From Symbiobacterium terraclitae (GTDB lineage: Bacteria; Bacillota; Sulfobacillia; Symbiobacteriales; Symbiobacteriaceae): 64,000 nt of DNA. Of the stretch, positions 27,559-36,036 are shown in pieces. Location of the stretch: the NCBI RefSeq assembly GCF_017874315.1, contig NZ_JAGGLG010000011.1, positions 1 to 64,000 of the forward strand, in the 5' to 3' direction. Position 1 is the first letter of the stretch. Every line of letters begins with the position of its first letter. The position numbers were made by a program, and so were the translations under genes. Under the pieces are notes generated by a model. It was not told the DNA's origin. It worked only from the letters and a program-made list of their open reading frames with translations, and ran no database searches.

Positions 27559-28075
27559 TCATGAACTCTTGAACCGCTCGATCAGCGCCGGCGGGTTGAT
27601 GATCGGCCCCAGGCGGTAGGTACGGCCCGCGTGTTCGAACTCGGTGTAGCTGCCGGTCTCCAGTGCCGCCTGGTAGAAGCGCTCCGGGGACAGGTCGGGG
27701 TCGACCTGGAGCCCCAGGGCATAGATGCCCACCAGGTAGGGCACGGCCCAACTCCAGCCTCCGTGCCGGTCGAAGGCGTAGTCGGTCTGGCCGGTGGGGC
27801 TGGCGGTGGTGCGGGAATCCATGGGCACCCAGATGCGGTAACGCAAAGCGGGACCGGTCGGCGTAGTACATCTCGGCCAACCAGTCGCCGGGGCGGTAGG
27901 AGTCAGGGCCGTTGGGGTCCGCCGGCGGCTCCCGGCCGAGCCCGTTGAACACGGCCTTGACCTCGTCATACCCCTCAACACCGGGGCTGTAGCCCCACGA
28001 GATGCCGATGACCCTGATGCGCTCCTTGAGGGGGCGCGTGGCGTTGTCGTCGAGGATCTCGTGCACTCCCCTCAC
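27559..28075 (-). pseudogene. Fragment of an S8-type (subtilisin-like) peptidase with a frameshift
   Basis: The first part (residues EILDDNATRPLKERIRVIGISWGYSP) is in one frame up to SRFA. The rest (YRIWVPMDSRTTASPTGQ, then GGWSWAVPYLVGIYALGLQV) continues in another, closing at 27559. Reading TTTGCG-TAC instead of TTTGCGT-TAC near 27841 would join them, so a one-base insertion is likely. The joined sequence resembles the C-terminal half of clostridial S8 peptidases, including the region near the catalytic serine. The half with the catalytic Asp and His is missing. Its GTG overlaps the LysR gene stop. Confidence 0.6.
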
Positions 28076-28968
28076 TGCGGCAATCCGGGTCCGACGCCGT
28101 CGGGGAAGGACTGCAGCAGCAGGTCCACGAAGAGCCGCGCTGCCTCGGGCAGCTCCCGGGGATGGGGCAGGATGAGATAGGTGGCCGAGAGCGGCAGCTC
28201 CATGTCCACGGGCACGGTCACCAGCCGCCCCTCGGCCAGCTCCCGCACCACCGACGACTGCGGCAGGAAAGAGACCCCGAGCCCCTCCTCCAGGAGCCGC
28301 TTGGTGATGTCGACCCGGTCCACGGCGAGGGTGCGCAGGTGAGGCTGGCGCTCGGCCACCGCCATCAGGAGCGCGTCCCAGTACATGGGGTGGTTGCCGG
28401 TGAGGAGCAGGTGGCGGCCCAGCAGATCCACCCAGTGCGCGCCGGCAGCATTTGCCGGTGATGCGACCAGCAGGACAGGATCTGTGTATAGCACTGTCGA
28501 AGACGTGTCAGGATGGACAGAGGGTGACCGGGCGAGCCCGACGTGGGCCGCACCGGAGGCGATGACGGGGCCGACGGCCGGAGAGACCTCGGTGGTGATC
28601 ATGACCTCCACCCGTGGGTGCTCCTGGGTGAACCGCTTCAGGAGCCCCGGAAGCACCGACGTCGCCACCAGCGGGGAGGTCACCAGCTGCAGCCGGGTGT
28701 CGTATCCCTGCCACCAGGCGGTCATATCGTTGACGGCCTGGTCGTAAGCCGCCAGCACGCGCTGGGCGTGGGGCAGGAAGCGGCGCCCGGCCGCGGTGAG
28801 GCGCACCCGCTTGCCCACCCGGTCGAACAGGTGGAACCCCAGGATCTGTTCCAGCTGACGGATGTGCGCGGTCACCGTGGGCTGCGCGAGGTACAGCCGC
28901 TCGGCGGTCTGGTGGAAGTTCTCCAGTTCCGCCGCCGTCACGAACGTGTGCAGGAGCTTGAGGTCCAC
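28072..28968 (-). CDS. LysR-family transcriptional regulator
   Basis: The 298-aa protein starts with the LysR winged helix-turn-helix (LLHTFVTAAELENFHQTAERLYLAQPTVTAHIRQLEQILGFHLF), followed by a linker helix and a two-lobed co-inducer domain (LQLVTSPLVATSVLPGLL ... GLARSPSVHPD ... GLGVSFLPQS). LysR regulators usually control a divergent gene; here that would be the glycerophosphodiesterase gene, 105 bp away, so phosphodiester or glycerol-phosphate metabolism is a possible target. GTG 28968 follows GAGGGGAGGG. The open frame continues far upstream on this strand only because of GC-rich antisense to glpQ. Confidence 0.9.
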   Translation of the reverse strand: MDLKLLHTFVTAAELENFHQTAERLYLAQPTVTAHIRQLEQILGFHLFDRVGKRVRLTAAGRRFLPHAQRVLAAYDQAVNDMTAWWQGYDTRLQLVTSPLVATSVLPGLLKRFTQEHPRVEVMITTEVSPAVGPVIASGAAHVGLARSPSVHPDTSSTVLYTDPVLLVASPANAAGAHWVDLLGRHLLLTGNHPMYWDALLMAVAERQPHLRTLAVDRVDITKRLLEEGLGVSFLPQSSVVRELAEGRLVTVPVDMELPLSATYLILPHPRELPEAARLFVDLLLQSFPDGVGPGLPQ

Positions 28969-29073
28969 GCGCTGTCCCTCCCCTCGCCGAGATTGGAGTG
29001 CACATTTCGAGATGTCTGTACGGTTTCCCTGTCGGGGCAGCCGTTCACATCGCACGAAGGAGGAAGGGTCCAC

Positions 29074-29784
29074 ATGCCGCAGGTCATCGGGCATCGGGGC
29101 GCCGCGGGCACCCATCCGGAGAACACGATGGCTTCGTTCCAGAGGGCGTTTGAGATCGGCGTCGACGGCATCGAGTTTGACGTGCACCGCACGGCGGACG
29201 GCCACCTGGTGGTCATCCACGACCCGAACGTCGACCGCACCACCGACGGGTCCGGCCTGGTCATGGCCATGACGCTGGCGGAGATCCAGGCGCTGGACGC
29301 CGGCTCGTGGAAGGACCCCGCCTTCGCCGGCCAGCGCGTGCCGACGCTGCGGGAGCTGGTCCGTGCGACCCCGCCGGGGGTCCGGCTGTACCTGGAACTG
29401 AAGGCTGGCTCCGTCCACTATCCGGGCATCGAAGAGGAGGTCGTCGCCCTGCTGAAGGCCGAGGGCGTGCTTGAGCGCACGCAGATCTCCTCTTTCGACC
29501 ACCGGGCGCTCGTACGGTTCAAGGAGATCTGCCCCGAGCTGCCGCTGGGCATGCTTACCTCCTGCAACCTCGTGGACCCGGTTGGCATGGCGAAGTCCAT
29601 CGGCTGTGAGGCCATCCATCCCGCCTGGCCGTGGGTCACGCCGGACTACGTGGCCGCCGCCCACGCCGCCGGGCTGAAGGTCAACTGCTGGACGGCGGAC
29701 GACCCCATGGCCATCGCCATGATGAAGGCCGCCGGCGTGGACGGCATTATCAGCAACTACCCCGAACGGGTGAAGGACGGCTAG
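29074..29784 (+). CDS. glpQ: Glycerophosphodiester phosphodiesterase
   Basis: The 236-aa enzyme shows the GDPD signatures: HRGAAGTHPENTMASF (catalytic His and the ENT motif) at the N-terminus, GVDGIEFDVHRTADGHLVVIHDP (Glu/Asp metal ligands and second His), LELK in the middle and NCWTADDP near the end. It hydrolyses glycerophosphodiesters to sn-glycerol 3-phosphate and an alcohol. There is no signal peptide, so it is cytoplasmic (UgpQ-like). ATG 29074 follows GAAGGAGGAAGG. A 30-bp tandem repeat begins 5 bp after the stop, in place of a normal terminator. Confidence 0.93.
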   Translation: MPQVIGHRGAAGTHPENTMASFQRAFEIGVDGIEFDVHRTADGHLVVIHDPNVDRTTDGSGLVMAMTLAEIQALDAGSWKDPAFAGQRVPTLRELVRATPPGVRLYLELKAGSVHYPGIEEEVVALLKAEGVLERTQISSFDHRALVRFKEICPELPLGMLTSCNLVDPVGMAKSIGCEAIHPAWPWVTPDYVAAAHAAGLKVNCWTADDPMAIAMMKAAGVDGIISNYPERVKDG

Positions 29785-29789
29785 GACCC

Positions 29790-29999
29790 GGCTGCTCAGG
29801 TGAATGCTGGTCAGCACCCGGCTGCTCAGGTGAATGCTGGTGAGCTCTGGCTGGTCGGGTGAATGCTGGTGAGCACCCGGCTGCTCAGGCGAATGCTGGT
29901 CAGCGCCCGGCTGGTCGGGTGAATGCTGGTGAGCGCCTGGCTGGTCGGGTGACTGCTGGTCAGCACCTGATTGCCCGGGTGAACTCCGGCTGTTACCCG
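29790..29999. repeat. 30-bp tandem repeat array, seven units
   Basis: Seven units of 30 bp of the form GGCTGCTCAGGTGAATGCTG-GTCAGCACCC follow the glpQ stop immediately; units alternate GCTCAGG and GGTCGGG. The last is diverged. This sequence is unrelated to the core-repeat family. Confidence 0.9.
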
Positions 30000-30016
30000 G
30001 TTGCAGGATAAATACA

Positions 30017-30044
30017 TGCACGCCCCGAAGTTTCGGGGCGTGCA
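30017..30044. terminator. Perfect hairpin upstream of tatA
   Basis: TGCACGCCCCGAA / TTCGGGGCGTGCA, 13-bp perfect stem with a 2-nt GT interval. No U tract follows on the plus strand. It ends the repeat-bearing glpQ 3' region or lies in the tatA leader. Confidence 0.5.
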
Positions 30045-30074
30045 GAGTTGGCTTCGGGGATAGGGGGGAACCGG

Positions 30075-30239
30075 ATGTTCGGCCGTTTGGGTTTCTGGGA
30101 GATTCTGCTCATCGCCCTGGTGATCGTCCTGCTCTTTGGCGCTTCCAAGCTGCCGCAGCTGGCCCGGGGGATGGGCGATTCCATCAGGGAGTTCCGCAAG
30201 GCGGTGAAGGAGGAGGACGCGGAGAAGAAGGAGGAGTAG
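30075..30239 (+). CDS. tatA: Sec-independent protein translocase TatA
   Basis: A 54-aa protein of the TatA/E type. It has a short N-terminal segment with FGRLGFWEILLIALVIVLLFGASKLPQLARGMG, meaning one membrane helix, the conserved F-G hinge and an amphipathic helix, and a highly charged tail (KEEDAEKKEE). It multimerises to form the pore for folded twin-arginine substrates. No tatC is in view. ATG 30075 follows a GGGGGGAA purine tract. A YitT gene follows 42 bp downstream. Confidence 0.93.
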   Translation: MFGRLGFWEILLIALVIVLLFGASKLPQLARGMGDSIREFRKAVKEEDAEKKEE

Positions 30240-30281
30240 GTGGCGCGGGAAGACTAGCCACCGAAGTAAGGAGGCTCCGCC

Positions 30282-31115
30282 GTGCTCTGGCTCGTGCAGC
30301 TCTTGGCCGGTGCCCTCTTGATGTCGCTTTCGGCCAACGTGTTCCTCGTGCCCCTCAAGTTGGCGGAAGGCGGCGTGACGGGCATCGGCATTATTCTCTT
30401 CCACACGCTGGGGGTGCCCATGTGGGTCACCCAGGTGGTCGCAAACATTCCGATTCTGGCGCTGGGGGTCAGGGTGAAGGGCTGGCGCCTCCTGTGGCGT
30501 TCCCTGGTGGGCGTCGCGGCCTACTCCTTCTTCCTCGGGGTTACGGCGGGCATCCCGCCGATCACCGATCAGGTCGTGCTGGCCATCGTCTACGGCGGTC
30601 TGACCATGGGCGTCGGACTCGGGCTGGTGCTGCGCTCGGGCGGCACCACCGGGGGCACCGAGGTGCTCGCCCTGGCGCTGCAGCAGCGGTTCGGCTTCTC
30701 CGTGGGCTCGATGGTGCTCGCGGTCGACGCCGTCGTGCTGACCCTGGCTGCGATCGCCTTCTCGCCCGAGGCGGCGATGTGGGCGGTGATCACCCTCTTC
30801 ATCTCGTCCAAGGTGGTCGACGTGGTGCAGGTGGGCTTCTACTCGGCCCGGGGCGTCACGATCATCACCACCCGCCCCGACGAGATCGCCCGCCGCATCA
30901 TGACCGAGGTGGAGCGGGGCGTGACGATCATCAACGGCACAGGCGCGTACACCGGCGAGCCCCGGGCGGTGCTCTACACCGTCGCCCAGCGGGCCGAGCT
31001 GGCGCAGGTGAAGCAGATCGCACACGAGGAGGACCCCAAGGCGTTCGTGGTCGTCGCGGAGGTCCACGAGGTCCTGGGCGAGGGCTTCCGTGACCCGGCG
31101 AAGGAAGGGCATTAG
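30282..31115 (+). CDS. YitT/DUF2179 family membrane protein
   Basis: The 277-aa protein has five to six predicted membrane helices in the first 190 residues (starting LLAGALLMSLSANVFLVPLKLAEGGVTGIGIIL) and the soluble DUF2179 domain at the C-terminus (GVTIITTRPDEIARRIMTEVERGVTIINGTGAYTGEPRAVLYTVAQRAEL). Firmicutes carry several YitT paralogues; none has a firm function. The GTG start at 30282 follows GGAGGCT. It is downstream of tatA and convergent with the germination operon, with a terminator between. Confidence 0.9.
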   Translation: MLWLVQLLAGALLMSLSANVFLVPLKLAEGGVTGIGIILFHTLGVPMWVTQVVANIPILALGVRVKGWRLLWRSLVGVAAYSFFLGVTAGIPPITDQVVLAIVYGGLTMGVGLGLVLRSGGTTGGTEVLALALQQRFGFSVGSMVLAVDAVVLTLAAIAFSPEAAMWAVITLFISSKVVDVVQVGFYSARGVTIITTRPDEIARRIMTEVERGVTIINGTGAYTGEPRAVLYTVAQRAELAQVKQIAHEEDPKAFVVVAEVHEVLGEGFRDPAKEGH

Positions 31116-31130
31116 GCGTCAATGACATGC

Positions 31131-31167
31131 AAGCCGGCGCACGTTGGTGCACCGGCTTGTTTTCTCC
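31131..31167. terminator. Terminator between yitT-like gene and the germination operon
   Basis: AAGCCGG-C-GCAC / GTGC-A-CCGGCTT with loop GTTG, followed by GTTTTC. It lies between convergent genes and may serve both. Confidence 0.7.
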
Positions 31168-31335
31168 TCAGGACAGATACCACATCACATAGAGCGGCAC
31201 GGCCACCGTCGCCAGGGCCAGGAGCACGAGGCCGGCCGCGCCCAGGCGCAGGCGCTGGCGCCAGGCCCAGCGGGCGTAGTTTGTCGTGTAGACGGCCACC
31301 AGCGCGCAGACCAGAACCACGAGAACGCTGATCAC
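31168..31335 (-). CDS. Small two-helix membrane protein at the end of the ger operon, 55 aa
   Basis: The frame starts GTGATC, so its start overlaps the gerC stop (GTGA), a strong sign of translational coupling. The product has two hydrophobic helices (VISVLVVLVCALVAVYTT and LGAAGLVLLALATVAVPLYVMWYLS) joined by a basic loop (NYARWAWRQRLR). Typical gerA operons contain only A, B and C; a fourth small membrane gene is seen in some (GerD- or small-subunit-like genes), but I do not recognise this sequence. It probably serves the germinant receptor in the spore inner membrane. Confidence 0.6.
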   Translation of the reverse strand: MISVLVVLVCALVAVYTTNYARWAWRQRLRLGAAGLVLLALATVAVPLYVMWYLS

Positions 31336-32636
31336 CGCTGCATCCCCTCCTCGGAGGCGCGGGTCGGGGTGAGCGTCAGGCCGTAGCGGCGCAGGCTGAC
31401 CCGCACGCTCGTGTTGATCTCCGCCTTCGGGTAGCGGCCGGGCCAGTCGTAGGCCTCCCAGGCCTGCACCGTGGGGAAGTGGCGGATGGCGTGTCGGCCG
31501 AACCCGACCACGTCTGCCCCCCACTCCTGGGTCCGGGCGATGACCTTGTTCATGGTCTCCTGCAGCTGGCTGGCGATGGCCTGCTCCAGTTCCGCCTGGG
31601 CTGTGGGCCAGGCGTAGTCGATGCCGGAGGGGATGGCCACCACCTCGGCCTCCAGGATCACCTCGGCCCGGATCGCGGGCCGGTCGCCGAGCCGCTCCAC
31701 CGTGATGCGGGTGGGTCGGCCCTTACTGAGATGCACGGTGACGAACTGTTCGGGCTCCCGGGGGTCGCGGAAGGCGGCGTGGGCCGAGTAGAACTGGTTC
31801 TCCAGCATCAGCAGGGCCCGGATCTCCTCGCCGTCCAGCACGCCCACCATCCGCGAGCCCCGGAATGCCGCGGCGCCGATCATGTCCACCGGGGTTCCGC
31901 CCCGGCGCGGCAGCTCGCCGGCGACGAGCCGTGCTTTGCCGGAGGCAGAGACAGAGCCCCGGATGGCGTCCGACTCCTGGTCGATGGCCGCCGCGTAGTA
32001 GGTCAGCGGCTGGGCGTAGCCGACGTTCAGCAGCGCGGCCACGGCGCTCACCTGGCTGGTGGCCGGGAGCGATGCGGTGTTCCGGTGGTGGTACGTCAGC
32101 TGCTCGACGTACTGGATCGGGTTCTTGTCGAGCTCGGGCTTCAGCTTCTTCAAGACCTCGGCGGCGGGCTCGCGGGTGACCACGACGAACGCGGTCTCCC
32201 GGATCTGGCGGAAGCGGAGGAGCTCGTCGAAGAACGGCAGCCCCTGCTCCCGGGCCAGGCTCTCGTGCACGAAGAGGGCCTGGGCGTGGTCGAAGAGGAC
32301 CTCGCGGCCGACGTACCCGTGCAGGATGACCTGGGCGCCGGCGAGGCTCGGCGCCTCCACGGTGGTGATCAGCACCGGGGGCTCGTCGCCGCCGCCCCCC
32401 TCCTTGCCCGCGAGGGCCCCGGGCTTGGCGATCATCACCGTGATGGCGTAGGGGCTCACCTTGCCCTCGTCGATGCCCACAGCGAGGACGTACGCCCCCT
32501 GCTCGATCTCCACCCGGTTCCAGCACCCCGCCAGGAGCGGCATGAGCAGCACCAGTCCCACCAAGGGGAGGAGCCTGAGGGAGCGCAGGCGGCCCCGCCG
32601 GCGGCCAAACGGTTGCCCCAGCACCCTACGAAGCAT
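31332..32636 (-). CDS. Spore germination protein, GerC/GerKC-type lipoprotein
   Basis: The 434-aa protein begins with a basic segment and a lipoprotein signal peptide ending LLAGC, followed by WNRVEIEQGAYVLAVGIDEG, the typical GerAC start. The rest matches the Ger(x)C three-domain layout in length and ends with a long helical C-terminal domain (TAQAELEQAIASQLQETMNKVIARTQEWGADVVGFGRH). GerC proteins are the outer-facing part of the germinant receptor on the spore inner membrane. ATG 32636 overlaps the end of gerB by 11 bp. Downstream it is coupled to a 55-aa gene by GTGA. Confidence 0.9.
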   Translation of the reverse strand: MLRRVLGQPFGRRRGRLRSLRLLPLVGLVLLMPLLAGCWNRVEIEQGAYVLAVGIDEGKVSPYAITVMIAKPGALAGKEGGGGDEPPVLITTVEAPSLAGAQVILHGYVGREVLFDHAQALFVHESLAREQGLPFFDELLRFRQIRETAFVVVTREPAAEVLKKLKPELDKNPIQYVEQLTYHHRNTASLPATSQVSAVAALLNVGYAQPLTYYAAAIDQESDAIRGSVSASGKARLVAGELPRRGGTPVDMIGAAAFRGSRMVGVLDGEEIRALLMLENQFYSAHAAFRDPREPEQFVTVHLSKGRPTRITVERLGDRPAIRAEVILEAEVVAIPSGIDYAWPTAQAELEQAIASQLQETMNKVIARTQEWGADVVGFGRHAIRHFPTVQAWEAYDWPGRYPKAEINTSVRVSLRRYGLTLTPTRASEEGMQR

Positions 32637-33726
32637 TGGCGGCCGCCCCCTTGCGGCGGATGAGCGCAACGACCCAGAGCAGGAGCGGCACGGCCAGCAC
32701 GGCGAAGCCCAGCGGCCGGACCCAGTCGCGGTCCAGGATGAGCACGCTCACGTAGTCCTTGGGCAGCAGCGACAGGGCCGTCAGGATGGTGGCCAGCGGG
32801 AAGAGCACCGGCCGGTAGTCGGGCAGCCGCAGGGCGCCGGTCAGGGAGATGGCGGTGGCGTACATCAGCGCGGACACGCGCACCGCCGCCGCCAGGATCC
32901 AGAACATGACGATCAGCGCCTCGGTGCGCTGCAGGAAGCGGCCCAGGTAGACCAGGCGGGCGAGGTAGTAGAGCGGGAAGGGGTCCTGCCGGGCCAGGGG
33001 GGTGCCGGCGATGCCCACCAGGACCACTACGGTCAACGTGGCGGCCACCCCGAAGAGCAGGATGCCCCGCAGGCTGCTGTGCTGCAGGCTCCGGGCGTCG
33101 CGGAAGGCGTGGCCCATGGCCAGGAGGACGATCACCTCCGCCGACATGCTGGCGTAGTAGAGGGCACCGGTGACCGTGCGGTCCAGGCCGTAGCCCCAGA
33201 AGGGGAAGAGCAGGCTGGTATCCACCCGGGGAAGGCTGAACAGCAGCACCAGCAGCACCCCGGCGGCGATCAGCGGCAGCAGGACGTAGGAGGCGCGCGC
33301 CACGGTCTCCGCTCCATGGTAGGCGGTGAACACGGCGAGGACGGTCCCGGTGAGCACGAGCACGCTGGGCGGGGTGTCGGGCAGGATGGTGATGACGAAG
33401 GTCTCGGTGAAGTTCCGCAGGGAGACCGCCGTGACCGCGGCCAGCCATACCGCGACCACCAGGGTGAGCAGCGGACCTATCACGGGGCCCGCCGCCTCCA
33501 GGCTGATCTCCGCCAGGCCGTGGCCTGGGAAGCGCCGTCCCAGGGCGACGATGGGCAGCGCGAAGAGCATGCCGAAGAGCGTGACCAGCAGGGCCACCTG
33601 CCAGGCCGCGGGCCCTCCGACCTTCACCAGGTACTGGGGGTACTGGAGGAACAGCATGCTGCCCAGCACGGTGAACAGGAGCACGCTGCCCTCCCGGGCG
33701 CCGATGTGGCCTTTATACCCTTGCAT
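32626..33726 (-). CDS. Spore germination protein, GerB/GerKB-type permease-like
   Basis: A 366-aa integral membrane protein with about ten helices, of the APC-related GerAB family: LLFTVLGSMLFLQYPQYLV near the N-terminus, LRNFTETFVITILPDTP in the middle and LFPFWGYG after it. GerB subunits bind the germinant within the membrane. It starts at ATG 33726, only 3 bp after the gerA stop, and overlaps gerC, so the operon order is A-B-C-small ORF. Germinant specificity cannot be read from sequence. Confidence 0.92.
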   Translation of the reverse strand: MQGYKGHIGAREGSVLLFTVLGSMLFLQYPQYLVKVGGPAAWQVALLVTLFGMLFALPIVALGRRFPGHGLAEISLEAAGPVIGPLLTLVVAVWLAAVTAVSLRNFTETFVITILPDTPPSVLVLTGTVLAVFTAYHGAETVARASYVLLPLIAAGVLLVLLFSLPRVDTSLLFPFWGYGLDRTVTGALYYASMSAEVIVLLAMGHAFRDARSLQHSSLRGILLFGVAATLTVVVLVGIAGTPLARQDPFPLYYLARLVYLGRFLQRTEALIVMFWILAAAVRVSALMYATAISLTGALRLPDYRPVLFPLATILTALSLLPKDYVSVLILDRDWVRPLGFAVLAVPLLLWVVALIRRKGAAANAS

Positions 33727-33729
33727 GGT

Positions 33730-35481
33730 CTACCCTCCTTCGGGCGAATTGGTCTGCGGCGACTGCGGGTCCCACTGGCGCACGATTTCCTTCTGCCGCC
33801 GCCGGTTGAGCAGGGGCAGGTAAGGCGGCCTCTCCTCCTGCCGGTACAGGGGCGGCGTGCTGATCGCGTCCTTCACCGGGCCCGTCGTCCCCACCAGCGG
33901 GGCGAGGTAGGGCACCCCGAAGGAGCGCTGCGCCGACGCGTGGACCACCACGGCGTAGAGGCCCGCGGCCAGTCCCAGGAAGCCGAACAGGGTGGTCAGC
34001 AGCAGCAGGAGGAAGCGGAGCAGGCGGATGCCCCAGCCCATCAGGTAGTTGGGCAGGGCGAAGGAGGCCAGCCCGGTGGTGGCCACCACCAGGATCAGCA
34101 CCGGGCTGACGATGCGCGCCTCCACCGCGGCCTGCCCCAGCACCAGCGAGGCCACGAGGCCCACCGTGGGGCCGATGACCCCGGGGATGCGGGTGCCGGC
34201 CTCCCGGATCAGCTCGAAGACCACGTCCATCGCCAGCAGCTCCACCACCGACGGCATGGGCACCGGCTCGCGGCTCTGGGCGATGAAGAGCATCAACGCA
34301 GTCGGTACCATCTCGGGATGGTAGTTCACCACGGCGATGTAGAAGGAGGGCAGGAGGAGCGCGATGACCAGAGCCCCCAACCGGATGTACCGGAGCGCGG
34401 AGCCGAAGGGCCAGTGGAGGTAGTAGTCCTCCGCGGTCTGCAGCAGCGCCCAGAAGGTGGTCGGGCAGATGATGGCGGTGGGGGACGTGTCGACAAAGAG
34501 CGCCACGTGCCCCTCCGAGAGGTAGGCGGCGGTCCGGTCCGGGCGCTCGGTGAGGAGCGTGGAGGGCAGGAGCGAGTGCGGGTTGTCCATGATGTACTGC
34601 TGCAGTGTGCCCGCGCCGTTGACGATGTCCACCTTCACCGCCTCGACCCGCCGCTTCACCTCGGCGACGAGCGCCGGCGGGGCGATGGTGTCGATGTACA
34701 GCATGCCGACGTAGGTCTTGCTCACCTCGCCCACGGTGAGGATCTCGGTGACCAGCCGGGGGTCCTTCAGGCGGCGGCGCACCAGGGCCACGTTCACCCG
34801 CCAGGCCTCGTTGAAGGCGTCGTGGGGGCCCCAGATCACCTGCTCGGTCTTGGGGTCGCCCACGCTGCGGACCGGCGGCTCCTTGGTCTCCACCGCCAGC
34901 GCCACCGCCGCGCCCTCGACGAGGACCACCGTGTCGCCGGACAGCAGGGACTCGGCGATGGAAGCCCGGTCGTACTGGCGGCTCACCTGGTGGCCGGCCA
35001 GGAGCCGCCGCTCGATGCGGTCCACGGCGTCGTCGCCCTGCCCGGGCTCCAGGCGCAGCTCGTGGGCGAGCAGCATCAGCGGCTGCATGATGTTGTCGTT
35101 GATGACCGTCTTGTCGCTGATGCCTTCGATGAACAGGAGGACCGCCCGCACCGGCGGGTCGGTGGCGATCAGGATCGTCCGATCGATCAGGTCCTTGTTG
35201 GTGGGCGCCCGGAACAGCTCCTTCACCTTCTGCAGGTTCTCGTCCAGGCTCGTGGAGAGGTCGCCGACCTTCTCCAGCGCGTCCTTGCCCTTCGGGGCCG
35301 CTTCCACCAACCGGTCGAGGCGGGTGAGCAGCGCCTCGGTGCGCATGCGGGCGTCGGCCAGCATCTCCGCGCTCGGCGGCCGGCCGGTCCCCGATCCGCC
35401 GCCGTCCCCCAGGATGAAGGTGTCGTCCCCCATGGACGCTGACGGATCGAGCAGGCGCTTCAGCCGCTCCCAGATGTTCAC
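33730..35481 (-). CDS. Spore germination protein, GerA/GerKA-type
   Basis: The 583-aa protein has a large cytoplasmic N-terminal domain (NKDLIDRTILIATDPPVRAVLLFIEGISDK, then LLAGHQV and LLSGDTVVLVEGAAVAL) followed by four to six membrane helices and a basic tail. This is the GerAA layout; the conserved segment SREPVPMPSVVELLAMDVVFELIREAGTRIP is clear. GerA works with GerB and GerC as a nutrient-gated ion channel of dormant spores. GTG 35481 follows GGAGGGG by 7 bp. It is the first gene of the operon, so the promoter should lie within 35482-35620. Confidence 0.95.
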   Translation of the reverse strand: MNIWERLKRLLDPSASMGDDTFILGDGGGSGTGRPPSAEMLADARMRTEALLTRLDRLVEAAPKGKDALEKVGDLSTSLDENLQKVKELFRAPTNKDLIDRTILIATDPPVRAVLLFIEGISDKTVINDNIMQPLMLLAHELRLEPGQGDDAVDRIERRLLAGHQVSRQYDRASIAESLLSGDTVVLVEGAAVALAVETKEPPVRSVGDPKTEQVIWGPHDAFNEAWRVNVALVRRRLKDPRLVTEILTVGEVSKTYVGMLYIDTIAPPALVAEVKRRVEAVKVDIVNGAGTLQQYIMDNPHSLLPSTLLTERPDRTAAYLSEGHVALFVDTSPTAIICPTTFWALLQTAEDYYLHWPFGSALRYIRLGALVIALLLPSFYIAVVNYHPEMVPTALMLFIAQSREPVPMPSVVELLAMDVVFELIREAGTRIPGVIGPTVGLVASLVLGQAAVEARIVSPVLILVVATTGLASFALPNYLMGWGIRLLRFLLLLLTTLFGFLGLAAGLYAVVVHASAQRSFGVPYLAPLVGTTGPVKDAISTPPLYRQEERPPYLPLLNRRRQKEIVRQWDPQSPQTNSPEGG

Positions 35482-35627
35482 GCACACCCCTCCCGTTTCC
35501 AGGTGTAAGGTGCCCGTGCCCATGCGCGCGCTATACCCGCACAGCCGCGGCGCGGTATGGCGCGGGCCGGCGCGGGCATGCTAATCCGCGAGTCCGCAAG
35601 CGTTCACCGGGAGGAGGTCGGCGCAGC

Positions 35628-35924
35628 GTGCGCGCGTGGCAGAGGCACTTACGGCAGATGGCCTTGCTGGTCCTGGCGTTCTGCCTCGCGGCGGTCTCGG
35701 GGTGCATGACGCCGCAGCGACAGCCCGAGCAGCAGCAACAGCAACAGCAGCAGGGCGATGGGCAGCATCAGCAGGGCCAGGACGAGGGCGGCGATCAGGA
35801 AGAGAAGAAGCAAGAAAAGAAAGACGAGGAGAAAGAGGAGAAAAAAGACCAAGAGAAGCCAGCGGGCCACAGCGACCATTCCGGCGGTGGCCACGGCGGC
35901 GGCCAGGGAGGCGGTGGCCAGTAG
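35628..35924 (+). CDS. Low-complexity lipoprotein, 98 aa
   Basis: A lipoprotein signal peptide (MALLVLAFCLAAVSGC after a basic start) is followed by three compositional blocks: Gln/Pro-rich (PEQQQQQQQQ), then Lys/Glu-rich of about 30 residues (EEKKQEKKDEEKEEKKDQEK) that would form a charged single helix, then Gly/His-rich (GHSDHSGGGHGGGQGGGG). The His/Gly tail could bind metal, but this is speculation. GTG 35628 follows GGGAGGAGG. It is divergent from the ger operon by 146 bp and followed by a terminator. Conservation is unknown. Confidence 0.6.
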   Translation: MRAWQRHLRQMALLVLAFCLAAVSGCMTPQRQPEQQQQQQQQGDGQHQQGQDEGGDQEEKKQEKKDEEKEEKKDQEKPAGHSDHSGGGHGGGQGGGGQ

Positions 35925-35950
35925 GGAGGCTGTGGCCTCCCTTCACTTTT
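35924..35950 (+). terminator. Rho-independent terminator
   Basis: GGGAGGC / GCCTCCC with loop TGTG, followed by TTCACTTTT, directly after the lipoprotein stop. Confidence 0.7.
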
Positions 35951-36036
35951 CGCCGCCCGACAGGGAGTCAGGCGGTTACAGGCGAAATAGCAGGAAAGAG
36001 GCGCCATTTCACCGCACGGACGAGGATGGTGATGGG

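Noticed and set aside
32461-35442. Open frame of 993 codons on the plus strand
   Set aside because: It is antisense to the gerABC genes, which have clear family motifs; the composition is the same artefact.
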